From: Candidatus Omnitrophota bacterium
GTDB lineage: Bacteria; Omnitrophota; Gorgyraeia; 1-14-0-20-64-10
Direction: 5' to 3'
Length of the DNA stretch: 41,485 nt
Assembly: GCA_016177405.1 (NCBI GenBank)
Contig: JACOVG010000033.1
Coordinates: forward strand, 1-41,485
The notes under the pieces: model-generated
The model's input: only the letters and a program-made list of their open reading frames with translations
Databases searched by the model: none
What the model was told of the DNA's origin: nothing
Shown here: positions 30,247-36,872 of the stretch, in pieces
Layout of the letters: each line of letters begins with the position of its first letter
Numbering within the stretch: the first letter of the stretch is position 1
Translations under genes and position numbers: made by a program

Positions 30247-30432
30247 CTAGATCTTCTTCAGTTCGCCGGTCTGGATCTTCTCGACCAGGGTGTTCCAGGC
30301 CTCCCGGTTCAGCTTGACCAGGTTGCCCGCCTCGCCGATCGCCACCTCTGCCTTGGCGGCCTCGACCACAACCTCCGGACAGGCCCCGCATTCCGGGCAG
30401 AGGTTTACCCTCTGAATGGCACTTTCTTTCAT
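30247..30432 (-). CDS. Small CPxCGxCP protein of the mer-like operon
   Basis: A 61-residue soluble protein. Its only cysteines are in NLCPECGACPEVVVEAA (residues about 12-18), a C-x2-C-x2-C cluster that could bind a soft metal. The rest is a compact helix/strand domain (EVAIGEAGNLVKLNREAWNTLVEKIQTGE). AGGAGG lies before ATG 30432, which overlaps the MerR stop by ATGA. A role as metal carrier between regulator, transporter and metallochaperone is inferred from the operon only. I do not know a named family. Confidence 0.7.
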   Translation of the reverse strand: MKESAIQRVNLCPECGACPEVVVEAAKAEVAIGEAGNLVKLNREAWNTLVEKIQTGELKKI

Positions 30433-30878
30433 CGTTTGGCCCTCCTATTTGTTTTTGGCGCCTTAACCGACTCGATCTGTGGGCAGATGGCATAGCTGCC
30501 CTGTCTTGCCGCCTTTGGACTCACCCATTGGCGCAGCCGTTCCTTCAGCCGGTCCCGGGTGGCGGTGAGCTCCGCGATTTTTCCCTCGAACTCCGCGATC
30601 TTCCTGTTGAAAAGCCGCCGGACATGATCGCAGCAGGGCGTAAGGCCCTGGCGGCCTTGGCGCATGATGCCCCGGATCTCCTTTAAGGTCAGGCCAAATC
30701 GCTTGGCCTGCTGGATGAAGCGAAGCCTCTCCACGTCCCGCCCCGAGTAGACCCGGTAGCCGGAGGGCCGCCGGCCAGAGGGGGAAAGCAGCCCCTCCAG
30801 CTCGTAGTACCGGATGGTCCGGATGGAAACCCCGGTCTGCCGGCTCACCTCACCGATCAACAAGTCATCCTTGGCCAT
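30429..30878 (-). CDS. MerR-family heavy-metal-responsive regulator
   Basis: A 149-residue regulator. The winged helix-turn-helix is IGEVSRQTGVSIRTIRYYELEGLL, followed by RPSGYRVYSGRDVERLRFI. A long dimerisation helix follows (about 84-118). Metal-binding candidates are Cys82, Cys83 (LTPCCDHV) and Cys132 (AICPQIE); MerR itself uses three cysteines in comparable places. ATG 30878 with GGAGGG just upstream is chosen over a TTG at 30890. It is the first gene of the operon it probably controls, through the promoter at 30896-30927. Confidence 0.88.
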   Translation of the reverse strand: MAKDDLLIGEVSRQTGVSIRTIRYYELEGLLSPSGRRPSGYRVYSGRDVERLRFIQQAKRFGLTLKEIRGIMRQGRQGLTPCCDHVRRLFNRKIAEFEGKIAELTATRDRLKERLRQWVSPKAARQGSYAICPQIESVKAPKTNRRAKR

Positions 30879-30895
30879 AGGTCCCTCCAAATGAA

Positions 30896-30927
30896 AGCAT
30901 ACACCCTCTAGTCTACTGGAGAGTCAA
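30896..30927 (-). promoter_or_regulatory. MerR-type promoter/operator with 20-bp spacer
   Basis: On the minus strand TTGACT (30927-30922), a 20-base spacer, TATGCT (30901-30896). The overlong spacer holds a dyad, CTCTAGT / ACTGGAG on the plus strand (6 of 7 matching), as at MerR/CueR/ZntR-activated promoters. Transcription would start near 30888. Confidence 0.7.
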
Positions 30928-30978
30928 GGGGAATCTTGAAGGCCTTTTGGCCGGTGGTATGATGAGGCAAGAGAGCGC

Positions 30979-31007
30979 GAATCCTTTAACCATGCCGACG
31001 CATCTTA
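30979..31007 (+). promoter_or_regulatory. ECF-type promoter, copy 1 (sigma gene itself)
   Basis: GAATCCTTT (30979-30987) and GCATCTTA (31000-31007), with 22 bases between the G of the first and the C of CATCTTA. The same pair occurs at 32857-32885 and 33539-33568. The sigma gene's ATG at 31012 falls close to the expected transcript start. Confidence 0.6.
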
Positions 31008-31011
31008 TCTC

Positions 31012-31614
31012 ATGGAGATAACCAGCTTGCAGGGGGCCTCGGACGCCGATCTCCTGCGGCAGATCTGCAGGCAGGATGAATCTGCCCTGGAGGAGATTCT
31101 TCGCCGCTACCAGGGAAAGATCTACGGCCTAAGTCTCCGGATGCTGCGGAATTCTCACGATGCCGAAGAGGTGCTGCAGGAGGTGGCCCTGGTAATCTTT
31201 CAAAAGGCGGGGACCTTCCGGGGCGAGGCGAAGGTCGGCAGTTGGATCTATCGGGTGACGGCCAACGCGTGTTTCATGCGGCTGCGGCGGCGGCCCAAGG
31301 TGAAGGAGATCCCGCTTACGGAGGAGCTGGGGCCGGCCATGAATGAAGAGGGGATGGTTACCGAGCCCGTGGCGGACTGGTCCAGCATCCCTCGCGACGA
31401 GCTGGAGCGTAAGGAGCTGGCGGATCGGATTAACGCGGCGCTGGGGGAGCTGCCGCCGGAGTATCGAACCGTGGTTGTGCTGCGGGACGTGGAGGGGCTT
31501 TCCGCGGAGGAAACCCGGGAGATCCTGAACCTCTCCCTTCCGGCGCTCAAATCCAGGCTCCACCGGGCCCGGCTGTTCTTAAGAAAGAGGCTTGCAGATG
31601 TTCAGATGCCGTGA
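31012..31614 (+). CDS. ECF-family RNA polymerase sigma factor (second system)
   Basis: A 200-residue sigma factor. Region 2 (about 15-90) has [40 protein letters not shown] and [21 protein letters not shown]. Region 4 (about 140-195) has [20 protein letters not shown] and the helix-turn-helix [23 protein letters not shown]. No Shine-Dalgarno precedes ATG 31012, which lies right after a promoter-like motif, so the transcript may be leaderless and self-activated. It overlaps the zinc-finger anti-sigma gene. Its likely targets are the DUF1059 gene and the patatin operon downstream. Confidence 0.93.
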   Translation: MEITSLQGASDADLLRQICRQDESALEEILRRYQGKIYGLSLRMLRNSHDAEEVLQEVALVIFQKAGTFRGEAKVGSWIYRVTANACFMRLRRRPKVKEIPLTEELGPAMNEEGMVTEPVADWSSIPRDELERKELADRINAALGELPPEYRTVVVLRDVEGLSAEETREILNLSLPALKSRLHRARLFLRKRLADVQMP

Positions 31615-31828
31615 CGTAGGAAGGCTCCTGTACGAGTACGTCGAGGGGCTGCTCGATCCCGCCGATCGGCAGGCCATCGAGGAGCATCTCAAGGACTGCC
31701 CTTCCTGCCTGGCATTCCTGAAGACCTACCGGGAAACGATCCGCTTGGCCGGAGGGTTGCGCGAGGAAGAGATCCCGCTGGAGATAACGCGGCGCTTAAA
31801 AACCTTCCTGGGGAGGCGCCATGTCTGA
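31598..31828 (+). CDS. Zinc-finger (ZAS-type) anti-sigma factor
   Basis: A 76-residue protein beginning [17 protein letters not shown] and carrying the anti-sigma zinc motif H-x3-C-x2-C ([10 protein letters not shown]) within [20 protein letters not shown]. Residues up to about 60 form the anti-sigma fold; there is no membrane helix, so it is a soluble redox- or zinc-sensing type. AGAAAGAGG at 31582-31590 selects ATG 31598, inside the sigma gene. Its own 3' end overlaps galT by 8 bases. It probably holds the upstream ECF factor inactive. Confidence 0.85.
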   Translation: MFRCRDVGRLLYEYVEGLLDPADRQAIEEHLKDCPSCLAFLKTYRETIRLAGGLREEEIPLEITRRLKTFLGRRHV

Positions 31829-32843
31829 ACTTAGGCAGAACCTGGCCACCCGGGAGTGGGTCATCATCGCCACCGAACGGGCCTCCAAGCCGATGGATTT
31901 TGCCAACCCCGCGGCAAAGGCGCCTGTCGCCGAACGGGAGGCCAACTGCCCCTTTTGTCCGGTCCATGAGGCGATCACCGGGCCAGAGCTCTTTGCCGTT
32001 CGGCCCGAGGGGGGCAGGCCAGATACTCCAAGCTGGCGGCTGCGGGTGGTACCCAATAAATTCCCGGCGTTGACGCCCTCTCCCACCTGCGCCATCCTGC
32101 CGCAGCGGCTCAAGGAGGGTCCCTACCTGCGGATGGACGGCTGCGGGCACCACGAGGTGATCGTGGAGCACCCCCGCCACGACCAGACGCTGGCCGGCAT
32201 GACGGTGGAGGAGGTCCGGCTGATCTTGGAGTCCTACTGGCACAGGCACCATCAGCTGGCGTCCGACTGCAACAATCACCTGATGACGATCTTTAGAAAT
32301 TATGGGGAGAAGGCAGGCGCCTCCCTGCGGCATCCCCATTCCCAACTGATCACCACCGGGATCGTTCCGCTTCATATCCGCACACGGCTCTACGAGGCCC
32401 AGCGCTATTTCGACGATGTGGGAACCTGCGCCTACTGCGATATCCTCCGGCACGAGATGAAGAGCAAGGAACGGCTTATTCTGGAAAACGACGGCTACGC
32501 GGTTTTCGCCCCTTACGCCTCCGGAACTCCCTACGAAATGTGGGTGATGCCCAAAAGACACCGGGCCTCGTTTGGCGATCTTCCCCAAGAGGAGCTTGGG
32601 GCCTGGGCCGAAGCGCTCCAGGGGGCGCTCGCGCGGCTGGCCAAGCTTTTGAATGACCCCGATTACAATTACGTCCTCCAGACCTCCCCCTATCCCCTGG
32701 CGGCGGTCCCCTTCTACCACTGGCACCTGGTGATCATCCCGCACTTGAAGACCAAGCGGGCCGGTTTTGAGATCGGCTCCGGGATCAGCATCAACATCGT
32801 CTCTCCCGAGGCCGCCGCCCGCGCCCTGCGGGAGACCCTCTAA
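31821..32843 (+). CDS. galT: Galactose-1-phosphate uridylyltransferase family (HIT superfamily)
   Basis: A 340-residue GalT-like enzyme. Zinc ligands are CPFC near residue 40 and CAYC near 210. The active-site histidine lies in LRHPHSQLI (His171, His173), where the usual HPHGQ Gly is Ser. [11 protein letters not shown] closes the second HIT repeat. It transfers UMP between UDP-glucose and hexose-1-phosphate. The length fits bacterial GalT. It is translationally coupled to the anti-sigma gene, which places a sugar-nucleotide step in the ECF regulon; a different nucleotidyl substrate (DUF4921-like relatives, ADP-sugar enzymes) is possible. Confidence 0.85.
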   Translation: MSELRQNLATREWVIIATERASKPMDFANPAAKAPVAEREANCPFCPVHEAITGPELFAVRPEGGRPDTPSWRLRVVPNKFPALTPSPTCAILPQRLKEGPYLRMDGCGHHEVIVEHPRHDQTLAGMTVEEVRLILESYWHRHHQLASDCNNHLMTIFRNYGEKAGASLRHPHSQLITTGIVPLHIRTRLYEAQRYFDDVGTCAYCDILRHEMKSKERLILENDGYAVFAPYASGTPYEMWVMPKRHRASFGDLPQEELGAWAEALQGALARLAKLLNDPDYNYVLQTSPYPLAAVPFYHWHLVIIPHLKTKRAGFEIGSGISINIVSPEAAARALRETL

Positions 32844-32856
32844 TCTCCGCCCTCGC

Positions 32857-32885
32857 GAATCCTTTTTGCCCTCCCGGCATCTTAA
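32857..32885 (+). promoter_or_regulatory. ECF-type promoter, copy 2 (DUF1059 gene)
   Basis: GAATCCTTT (32857-32865) and CCGGCATCTTAA (32874-32885), 21 bases between the G and the C of CATCTTA. It shares the 12-base block CCGGCATCTTAA exactly with copy 3. AGGAGG precedes the ATG at 32909. Confidence 0.6.
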
Positions 32886-32908
32886 CCATTGAAGAGGAGG
32901 AATAGACC

Positions 32909-33127
32909 ATGAGCAAGGTGTTGAGATGCCGCGATGTTGGGACCGACTGCGGGTTTGAAGCGCGCGGGGAGACGGCCGAAGAGATCCTCAAGAAGGTTTC
33001 AGAGCATGCGCGCAAAGCGCACGGGTTCGCCAGTTTTCCTCCGGATCTGATTGCCAGATTTCAAGCGGCTATCCGGGAGGAGGAAAAAGGTTCGTGTGGG
33101 ACGGCGCCCTCTTGCGGGTGCCGCTAG
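32909..33127 (+). CDS. DUF1059 small protein
   Basis: A 72-residue protein. The DUF1059 core is LRCRDVGTDCGFEARGETAEEILKKVSEHARKAHG, with Cys7 and Cys14 placed as in the family and a following His. The tail GSCGTAPSCGCR adds three more cysteines, unusual for the short family and suggestive of metal or redox binding. AGAGGAGG selects ATG 32909. It has its own ECF-type promoter and probably shares its transcript with the small protein at 33188. Family function is unknown. Confidence 0.85.
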   Translation: MSKVLRCRDVGTDCGFEARGETAEEILKKVSEHARKAHGFASFPPDLIARFQAAIREEEKGSCGTAPSCGCR

Positions 33128-33187
33128 GCAAGAGGGTTGATTTTTTCAGGCAGAGGTGAATCGTCGTTGAAAACCGTGGAGGAAGCG

Positions 33188-33454
33188 ATGCAGAAGATGC
33201 GACAAGCGTTGGTTTTGGCGTTGGCGATCGGATGGGGGATTGTCCAACCTTCGATTCTCTTAGCGGCAGAGCATGGGGGCAAGGAACATGGCGGGACAGC
33301 TTCGACAGCGGCTAGCCATGAAGGAAGTCATGGGATGGAAATGAATGAGGCAGCCCTCCTGAAGGAAGCCGCCGCGGCTTTGCGCAAGGGGCAGAGCCGG
33401 CCGGATCTGGCGGAGAAACTGGAGAAATTGGCGAAAAGCCACGCCTCTCGTTAA
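33188..33454 (+). CDS. Small exported His-rich protein
   Basis: An 88-residue protein. The signal peptide covers about residues 1-27 (MRQALVLALAIGWG..ILLAA). EHGGKEHGGTASTAASHEG and SHGMEMN follow, then a helical tail (ALLKEAAAALRKGQSRPDLAEKLEKLAKSH). GGAGG at 33178-33182 selects ATG 33188 rather than earlier in-frame starts. The EHGGKEHGG string is shared with the small membrane protein at 26448-26639. The His/Met/Glu-rich stretch suggests a periplasmic metal-binding protein. Function unknown. Confidence 0.72.
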   Translation: MQKMRQALVLALAIGWGIVQPSILLAAEHGGKEHGGTASTAASHEGSHGMEMNEAALLKEAAAALRKGQSRPDLAEKLEKLAKSHASR

Positions 33455-33480
33455 AAGCGGCGGTTTTCATGTGTACGGGC

Positions 33481-33515
33481 GGTCCCCCCGGACCGCAGAC
33501 GCGTCCGGGGGGACC
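33481..33515. terminator. Strong GC hairpin, possible terminator
   Basis: GGTCCCCCCGGAC (33481-33493) pairs perfectly with GTCCGGGGGGACC (33503-33515) around a 9-base loop. No T-run follows, so factor-independent termination is not assured; it lies between the small exported gene and the third ECF-type promoter. Confidence 0.5.
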
Positions 33516-33538
33516 CTCACTTCCGTTGTGTCTACGGG

Positions 33539-33568
33539 GAATCTTTCCTGAGGCTGCCGGCATCTTAA
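33539..33568 (+). promoter_or_regulatory. ECF-type promoter, copy 3 (patatin operon)
   Basis: GAATCTTT (33539-33546) and CCGGCATCTTAA (33557-33568), 22 bases between the G and the C of CATCTTA. Placed after a hairpin and about 30 bases before the patatin ATG at 33600, which has GGGAGGGGG upstream. Confidence 0.6.
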
Positions 33569-33599
33569 TAGATGGAAAGATGCGGAAGGGAGGGGGAAG

Positions 33600-34421
33600 A
33601 TGAGGAATGCGCTGTTACTGGGTGGGGGCGGAAGCCGAGGAGCCATTGAGGCCGGCTTCTATAAAGCCCTCTTTGAGATGGGCGCTCCCGTGGACATGAT
33701 CTTCGGGACATCGGTCGGGGCCTTAAACGGCGCCTTCATCGCGGCCGGCTTCGCGCCGGAACAGCTCGAAGCGATCTGGAACCAGTTGGAGGAAGAGCGA
33801 TTGTTCCGTCGCGATTGGAGCTTCTTGTGGAAGTGGGGGAGGGCCGATGGTCTCTATCAAGCGGATGGGCTGATCGACTTTTTGAAATCCACCCTTCCGG
33901 TCAAGAGGTTTGAACAGCTCAAAGTCCCCTTGGTTGTCACTGCCACGGACCTCACGACCTCCGAGCCAGTTTATCTGGACTCGGGGGAGTTGTTGCCCGC
34001 TCTGTTGGCCAGCGCCGCCATGCCGCCGTACCTGCCGCCTGTAGCGCATCAGGGCCGCCATCTCGTGGATGGGGGGTTTGTGGCGAACGTCCCGATTGGA
34101 GAGGCGATTGCCCGCGGAGCCCAGTGCGTTCTGGCGATGCTCTGCCATTGCGCCGGGGAGCTGATTCAGGTACCCCGGGGCTTTTTGGAAGTCCAGGGGC
34201 GCGCTCTGCGGATCGCCCTGGAGCAGAAATTCCGCCATGATCTGGAGCATTACAAAGACAAAGCCCGAATGATCGTGCTGGAACCCTGCTTTGATTTCCC
34301 CCTGGCCATGCTGAAGATCCAGCAGACCTCATTGCTGATCGAGCAGGGGTATCAATTCGCCAAAACCGAACTTTTACGCCGCATGCCTGACCACTTCCAA
34401 GATCATCCGGGGGGTGAGTGA
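33600..34421 (+). CDS. Patatin-like phospholipase / acyl hydrolase
   Basis: A 273-residue single-domain patatin. The oxyanion loop is GGGGSRGA (8-15), the nucleophile elbow GTSVG (Ser38), and the catalytic Asp157 is in LVDGGF, completing the Ser-Asp dyad. SAAMPPYLPPV is the usual substrate-pocket segment. There is no signal peptide, so it probably acts on inner-leaflet phospholipids or acyl chains. It is the first gene after the third ECF-type promoter. Its stop overlaps the next small ORF (TGATG). Confidence 0.9.
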   Translation: MRNALLLGGGGSRGAIEAGFYKALFEMGAPVDMIFGTSVGALNGAFIAAGFAPEQLEAIWNQLEEERLFRRDWSFLWKWGRADGLYQADGLIDFLKSTLPVKRFEQLKVPLVVTATDLTTSEPVYLDSGELLPALLASAAMPPYLPPVAHQGRHLVDGGFVANVPIGEAIARGAQCVLAMLCHCAGELIQVPRGFLEVQGRALRIALEQKFRHDLEHYKDKARMIVLEPCFDFPLAMLKIQQTSLLIEQGYQFAKTELLRRMPDHFQDHPGGE

Positions 34422-34594
34422 TGCGAGTAGAATGGTTGACGCTGTTGGTCCCGATTCTGGCGGCGGGATTGATCTGGGTACTGATGAGGAACCCAGGCCG
34501 CCGGGCTTGCGGAGGATGGAACTTGAGCGATGGACTTCGGTGTTGGCGGGAATGGCTCCGGTGTCGGTTCCGCGGTGGCGGGGATCGGTGTTGA
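34421..34594 (+). CDS. Small membrane protein (57 aa), putative
   Basis: An ORF starting in a TGATG overlap with the patatin stop. It has one predicted membrane helix (WLTLLVPILAAGLIWVLM, about residues 5-22) and a basic, Trp- and Cys-rich tail (RRACGGW, RCWREWLRCRF, RC). GGGGTGAG lies just upstream. It fills a gap that otherwise would need an odd, non-family N-terminal extension on the DUF547 gene. Whether it is really translated is open. The four cysteines and the radical SAM gene downstream make it tempting as a modified peptide; nothing in the sequence proves this. Confidence 0.45.
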   Translation: MRVEWLTLLVPILAAGLIWVLMRNPGRRACGGWNLSDGLRCWREWLRCRFRGGGDRC

Positions 34595-35418
34595 AGGGGC
34601 CTGGGACTCTTCTCGGGACCGCTGGGCTGATCCTGTCGGCTTTGGCCGCCGGCTGGGCGGCTCCTCTGGGATTCAGCCATGACCTCTACGATCGCGTCCT
34701 GAAAGAGCATGTTGTTGACGGACGGGTGGATTACGCCCGGCTTCAGGCGAATCGCGAGGGCCTGGATCGTTACGTCGCCTCGCTCGCCGAGCTTCAGCCC
34801 CGCGTCTACGGGACGTGGAATGAGCCGACCAAGATTGCTTTCTGGATCAACGCCTACAACGCCATCACCCTGAAGGTGGTCCTGGACCATTACCCGATCC
34901 GGAGGGGCCTTTCTCCGGCAGGCCTGGCTTTCCCGGCTAACAGCATCCGGCAGATCCCGGGGGTTTGGGACCGAATCACCCATCCGGTGATGGGCAGGCC
35001 GACGACTCTCGATGCGATCGAGCATGAGATCCTTCGCGGGCAGTTCCGGGAGCCCCGGATCCACATGGCCCTGGTCTGCGCGGCCAAGGGGTGCCCCCCG
35101 CTTCGTGCCGAGGCCTACGAGGGGAAGCACCTGAACGCGCAGCTTGACGATCAGACGAGCCGGTTCCTGGCCAGCCCCGCGAAATTCCGGATGGACCGGA
35201 AGCAGGGAGTGGTCTGGCTGTCGCCCATCTTCCAGTGGTTTGGCGATGATTTTCTGAAGGCCTTCGGCGTTCCTGAAGGATTCGAGGACCACGCCGGGTC
35301 CGAACGGGCGATTCTGGCGTTCGTCAGCCGATACGTGAAATCGGAAGATCAATCTTTTCTGAAAACGGAGAATTACCGGGTGGCCTACTTGGGATACGAC
35401 TGGAGTCTCAACGAATGA
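34588..35418 (+). CDS. DUF547-family exported protein
   Basis: A 276-residue protein with a signal peptide (KGPGTLLGTAGLILSALAAGWA). The DUF547 hallmarks are NEPTKIAFWINAYNAITLK, THPVMGRPTTLDAIEHEILR, HMALVCAAKGCPPLRAEAY, VWLSPIFQWFGDDF and a C-terminal YLGYDWSLNE. GTG 34588 is chosen because it leaves a normal signal peptide and a 7-base overlap with the small ORF; the frame stays open back to 34414 (ATG 34516 and 34552 are alternatives). DUF547 proteins recur near thioredoxin-like and radical SAM genes; their activity is unknown. It overlaps the next gene by ATGA. Confidence 0.85.
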   Translation: MLKGPGTLLGTAGLILSALAAGWAAPLGFSHDLYDRVLKEHVVDGRVDYARLQANREGLDRYVASLAELQPRVYGTWNEPTKIAFWINAYNAITLKVVLDHYPIRRGLSPAGLAFPANSIRQIPGVWDRITHPVMGRPTTLDAIEHEILRGQFREPRIHMALVCAAKGCPPLRAEAYEGKHLNAQLDDQTSRFLASPAKFRMDRKQGVVWLSPIFQWFGDDFLKAFGVPEGFEDHAGSERAILAFVSRYVKSEDQSFLKTENYRVAYLGYDWSLNE

Positions 35419-36872
35419 CTTGGCCCCTTGCGATTGGCGGGTTAGCCATTTTGGCGGTCTCCGTGGGGTTTTCTTTCTTAAGCCGTTTCTTTATCTTTGG
35501 AGCGGGATACCTTGAGCGGCCTCTCCTTCCATTCGTCGCGTTGTTCGGGACGGGTTCCGCGGCGCTTCTGTGGGTTTTTCGGAGCGTCTCATCCCGAAGG
35601 CCTCAATTCAAAGGTGTCCACTGGAGACTGGCATGGATTCTCACCGTTTCTTTCCTGGCGAGGGGAGTTCTGTTTTCTTCCAACCCCATTCAGGAAACCG
35701 ATCCGTACCGGTACCTCTGGGACGGCAACGCGGTCCTTCATGGGGCCAACCCGTACCTTCATCCACCGGATGAAGCATACTCGGCGCCTGCGGCTTCTCC
35801 ATCCCTTGAGAGATGGCAGGCCTCGATCAGAACCGATGCCGCCCGGCAAGTCCACAGGCGCGTCAACCACCCCGGGATCCGAACGGTGTATCCTCCCCTG
35901 GCTCAAGGTCTGTTCGCCCTGGCGCAGGGGTTGACCCCGTGGTCTCTGGGGGGGTGGAGATTCCTGGTCTTTTTGGCGGACCTGGCCAATCTGGCGCTGA
36001 TCCTCGCGATCCTTTCCAGAGCACGCCTTCCTCTGGAGTGGGCCCTCCTGTATGGCTGGTCCCCGCTGATCCTGAAGGAGTTCGGCAACTCGCTCCACGT
36101 GGACGCGTTTGTGGTGCTGGGACTCCTGCTGATGATCCTGGCTCTCCAGTCCGGGCGGATCCGGTTGTCATTCCTGGCTCTCGCGTCGGCAGGATTGATG
36201 AAGCTGGCGCCGCTTCTTTTGATGGCGCCCCTGGCGGGTTGGGCCTTTAAGCGGTCTCGGAGACAAACCATCCAGGGACTGGCTGTCGCCGGCGCTTTGA
36301 TGGCGATGGCCTACCTGCCGTTTTTCTCCGCGGGGCCGGTTCTTTGGGATGGATTGGGCCACTTTGCGGGACGGTGGCGGGTTAACGAGGGACTCTATGG
36401 GGGGCTGGCCTGGATCATTTCCCAGCTTGGATTTGAAGCGGCTTGGACAGAGTGGGTGGCGCGAGGGACGGCAGGGGCGATTTTGCTGTTGGTTACTCTG
36501 GGGATTGTCCGGTGGGTCCGGCAGGATTCGGGAGATCTCCATCGGTTATGGGCAGCCATGCTGGCTCTGCTGGTTTGCTTCTTCCTGCTCCTTCCGATGG
36601 CCAACCCCTGGTACTTCACCTGGGTTATTCCTTTTCTTGTGTTGGTTCCGGTCCGGGCGCTGATCTGGCTTTCCGGGGTCTTGGGGTTATACTACCTGGA
36701 TTTTTACTTCATGTATCGGGGCAACCCTGAAGGATTTGGCTGGGTTCGCCTGGCGGAGTATGGATCTGTGGCAATGGCGGCGGCTTGGGAGTTCTGGCAA
36801 TGGCGAAAATCTCGATCATCCTGCCGGTTTTCAACGAGCGCGATCTCATTGAGCGTGCCCTCACGCATCTGA
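35415..36872 (+). CDS. GT-C-fold membrane glycosyltransferase (GT87/DUF2029-like)
   Basis: A 485-residue protein with about twelve membrane helices. The first large outer loop has IQETDPYRYLWDGNAVLHGANPY, the Asp-containing motif of polyprenol-phosphate-sugar-dependent GT-C enzymes, then IRTVYPPLAQGLFALA and LLYGWSPLILKEFGNSLHVD, all typical of GT87-like mannosyltransferases. It would move a sugar from a lipid carrier to an envelope acceptor. Its 3' end runs 73 bases into the GT2 gene. The last 20 residues (RSSCRFSTSAISLSVPSRI) look like out-of-frame reading of that gene rather than conserved protein. Confidence 0.82.
   Translation: MTWPLAIGGLAILAVSVGFSFLSRFFIFGAGYLERPLLPFVALFGTGSAALLWVFRSVSSRRPQFKGVHWRLAWILTVSFLARGVLFSSNPIQETDPYRYLWDGNAVLHGANPYLHPPDEAYSAPAASPSLERWQASIRTDAARQVHRRVNHPGIRTVYPPLAQGLFALAQGLTPWSLGGWRFLVFLADLANLALILAILSRARLPLEWALLYGWSPLILKEFGNSLHVDAFVVLGLLLMILALQSGRIRLSFLALASAGLMKLAPLLLMAPLAGWAFKRSRRQTIQGLAVAGALMAMAYLPFFSAGPVLWDGLGHFAGRWRVNEGLYGGLAWIISQLGFEAAWTEWVARGTAGAILLLVTLGIVRWVRQDSGDLHRLWAAMLALLVCFFLLLPMANPWYFTWVIPFLVLVPVRALIWLSGVLGLYYLDFYFMYRGNPEGFGWVRLAEYGSVAMAAAWEFWQWRKSRSSCRFSTSAISLSVPSRI

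Noticed and set aside
33137-33187. Longer N-terminus for the small exported His-rich protein
   Set aside because: The extra residues (MIFSGRGESSLK..) precede a good GGAGG and a normal signal peptide starting at ATG 33188.
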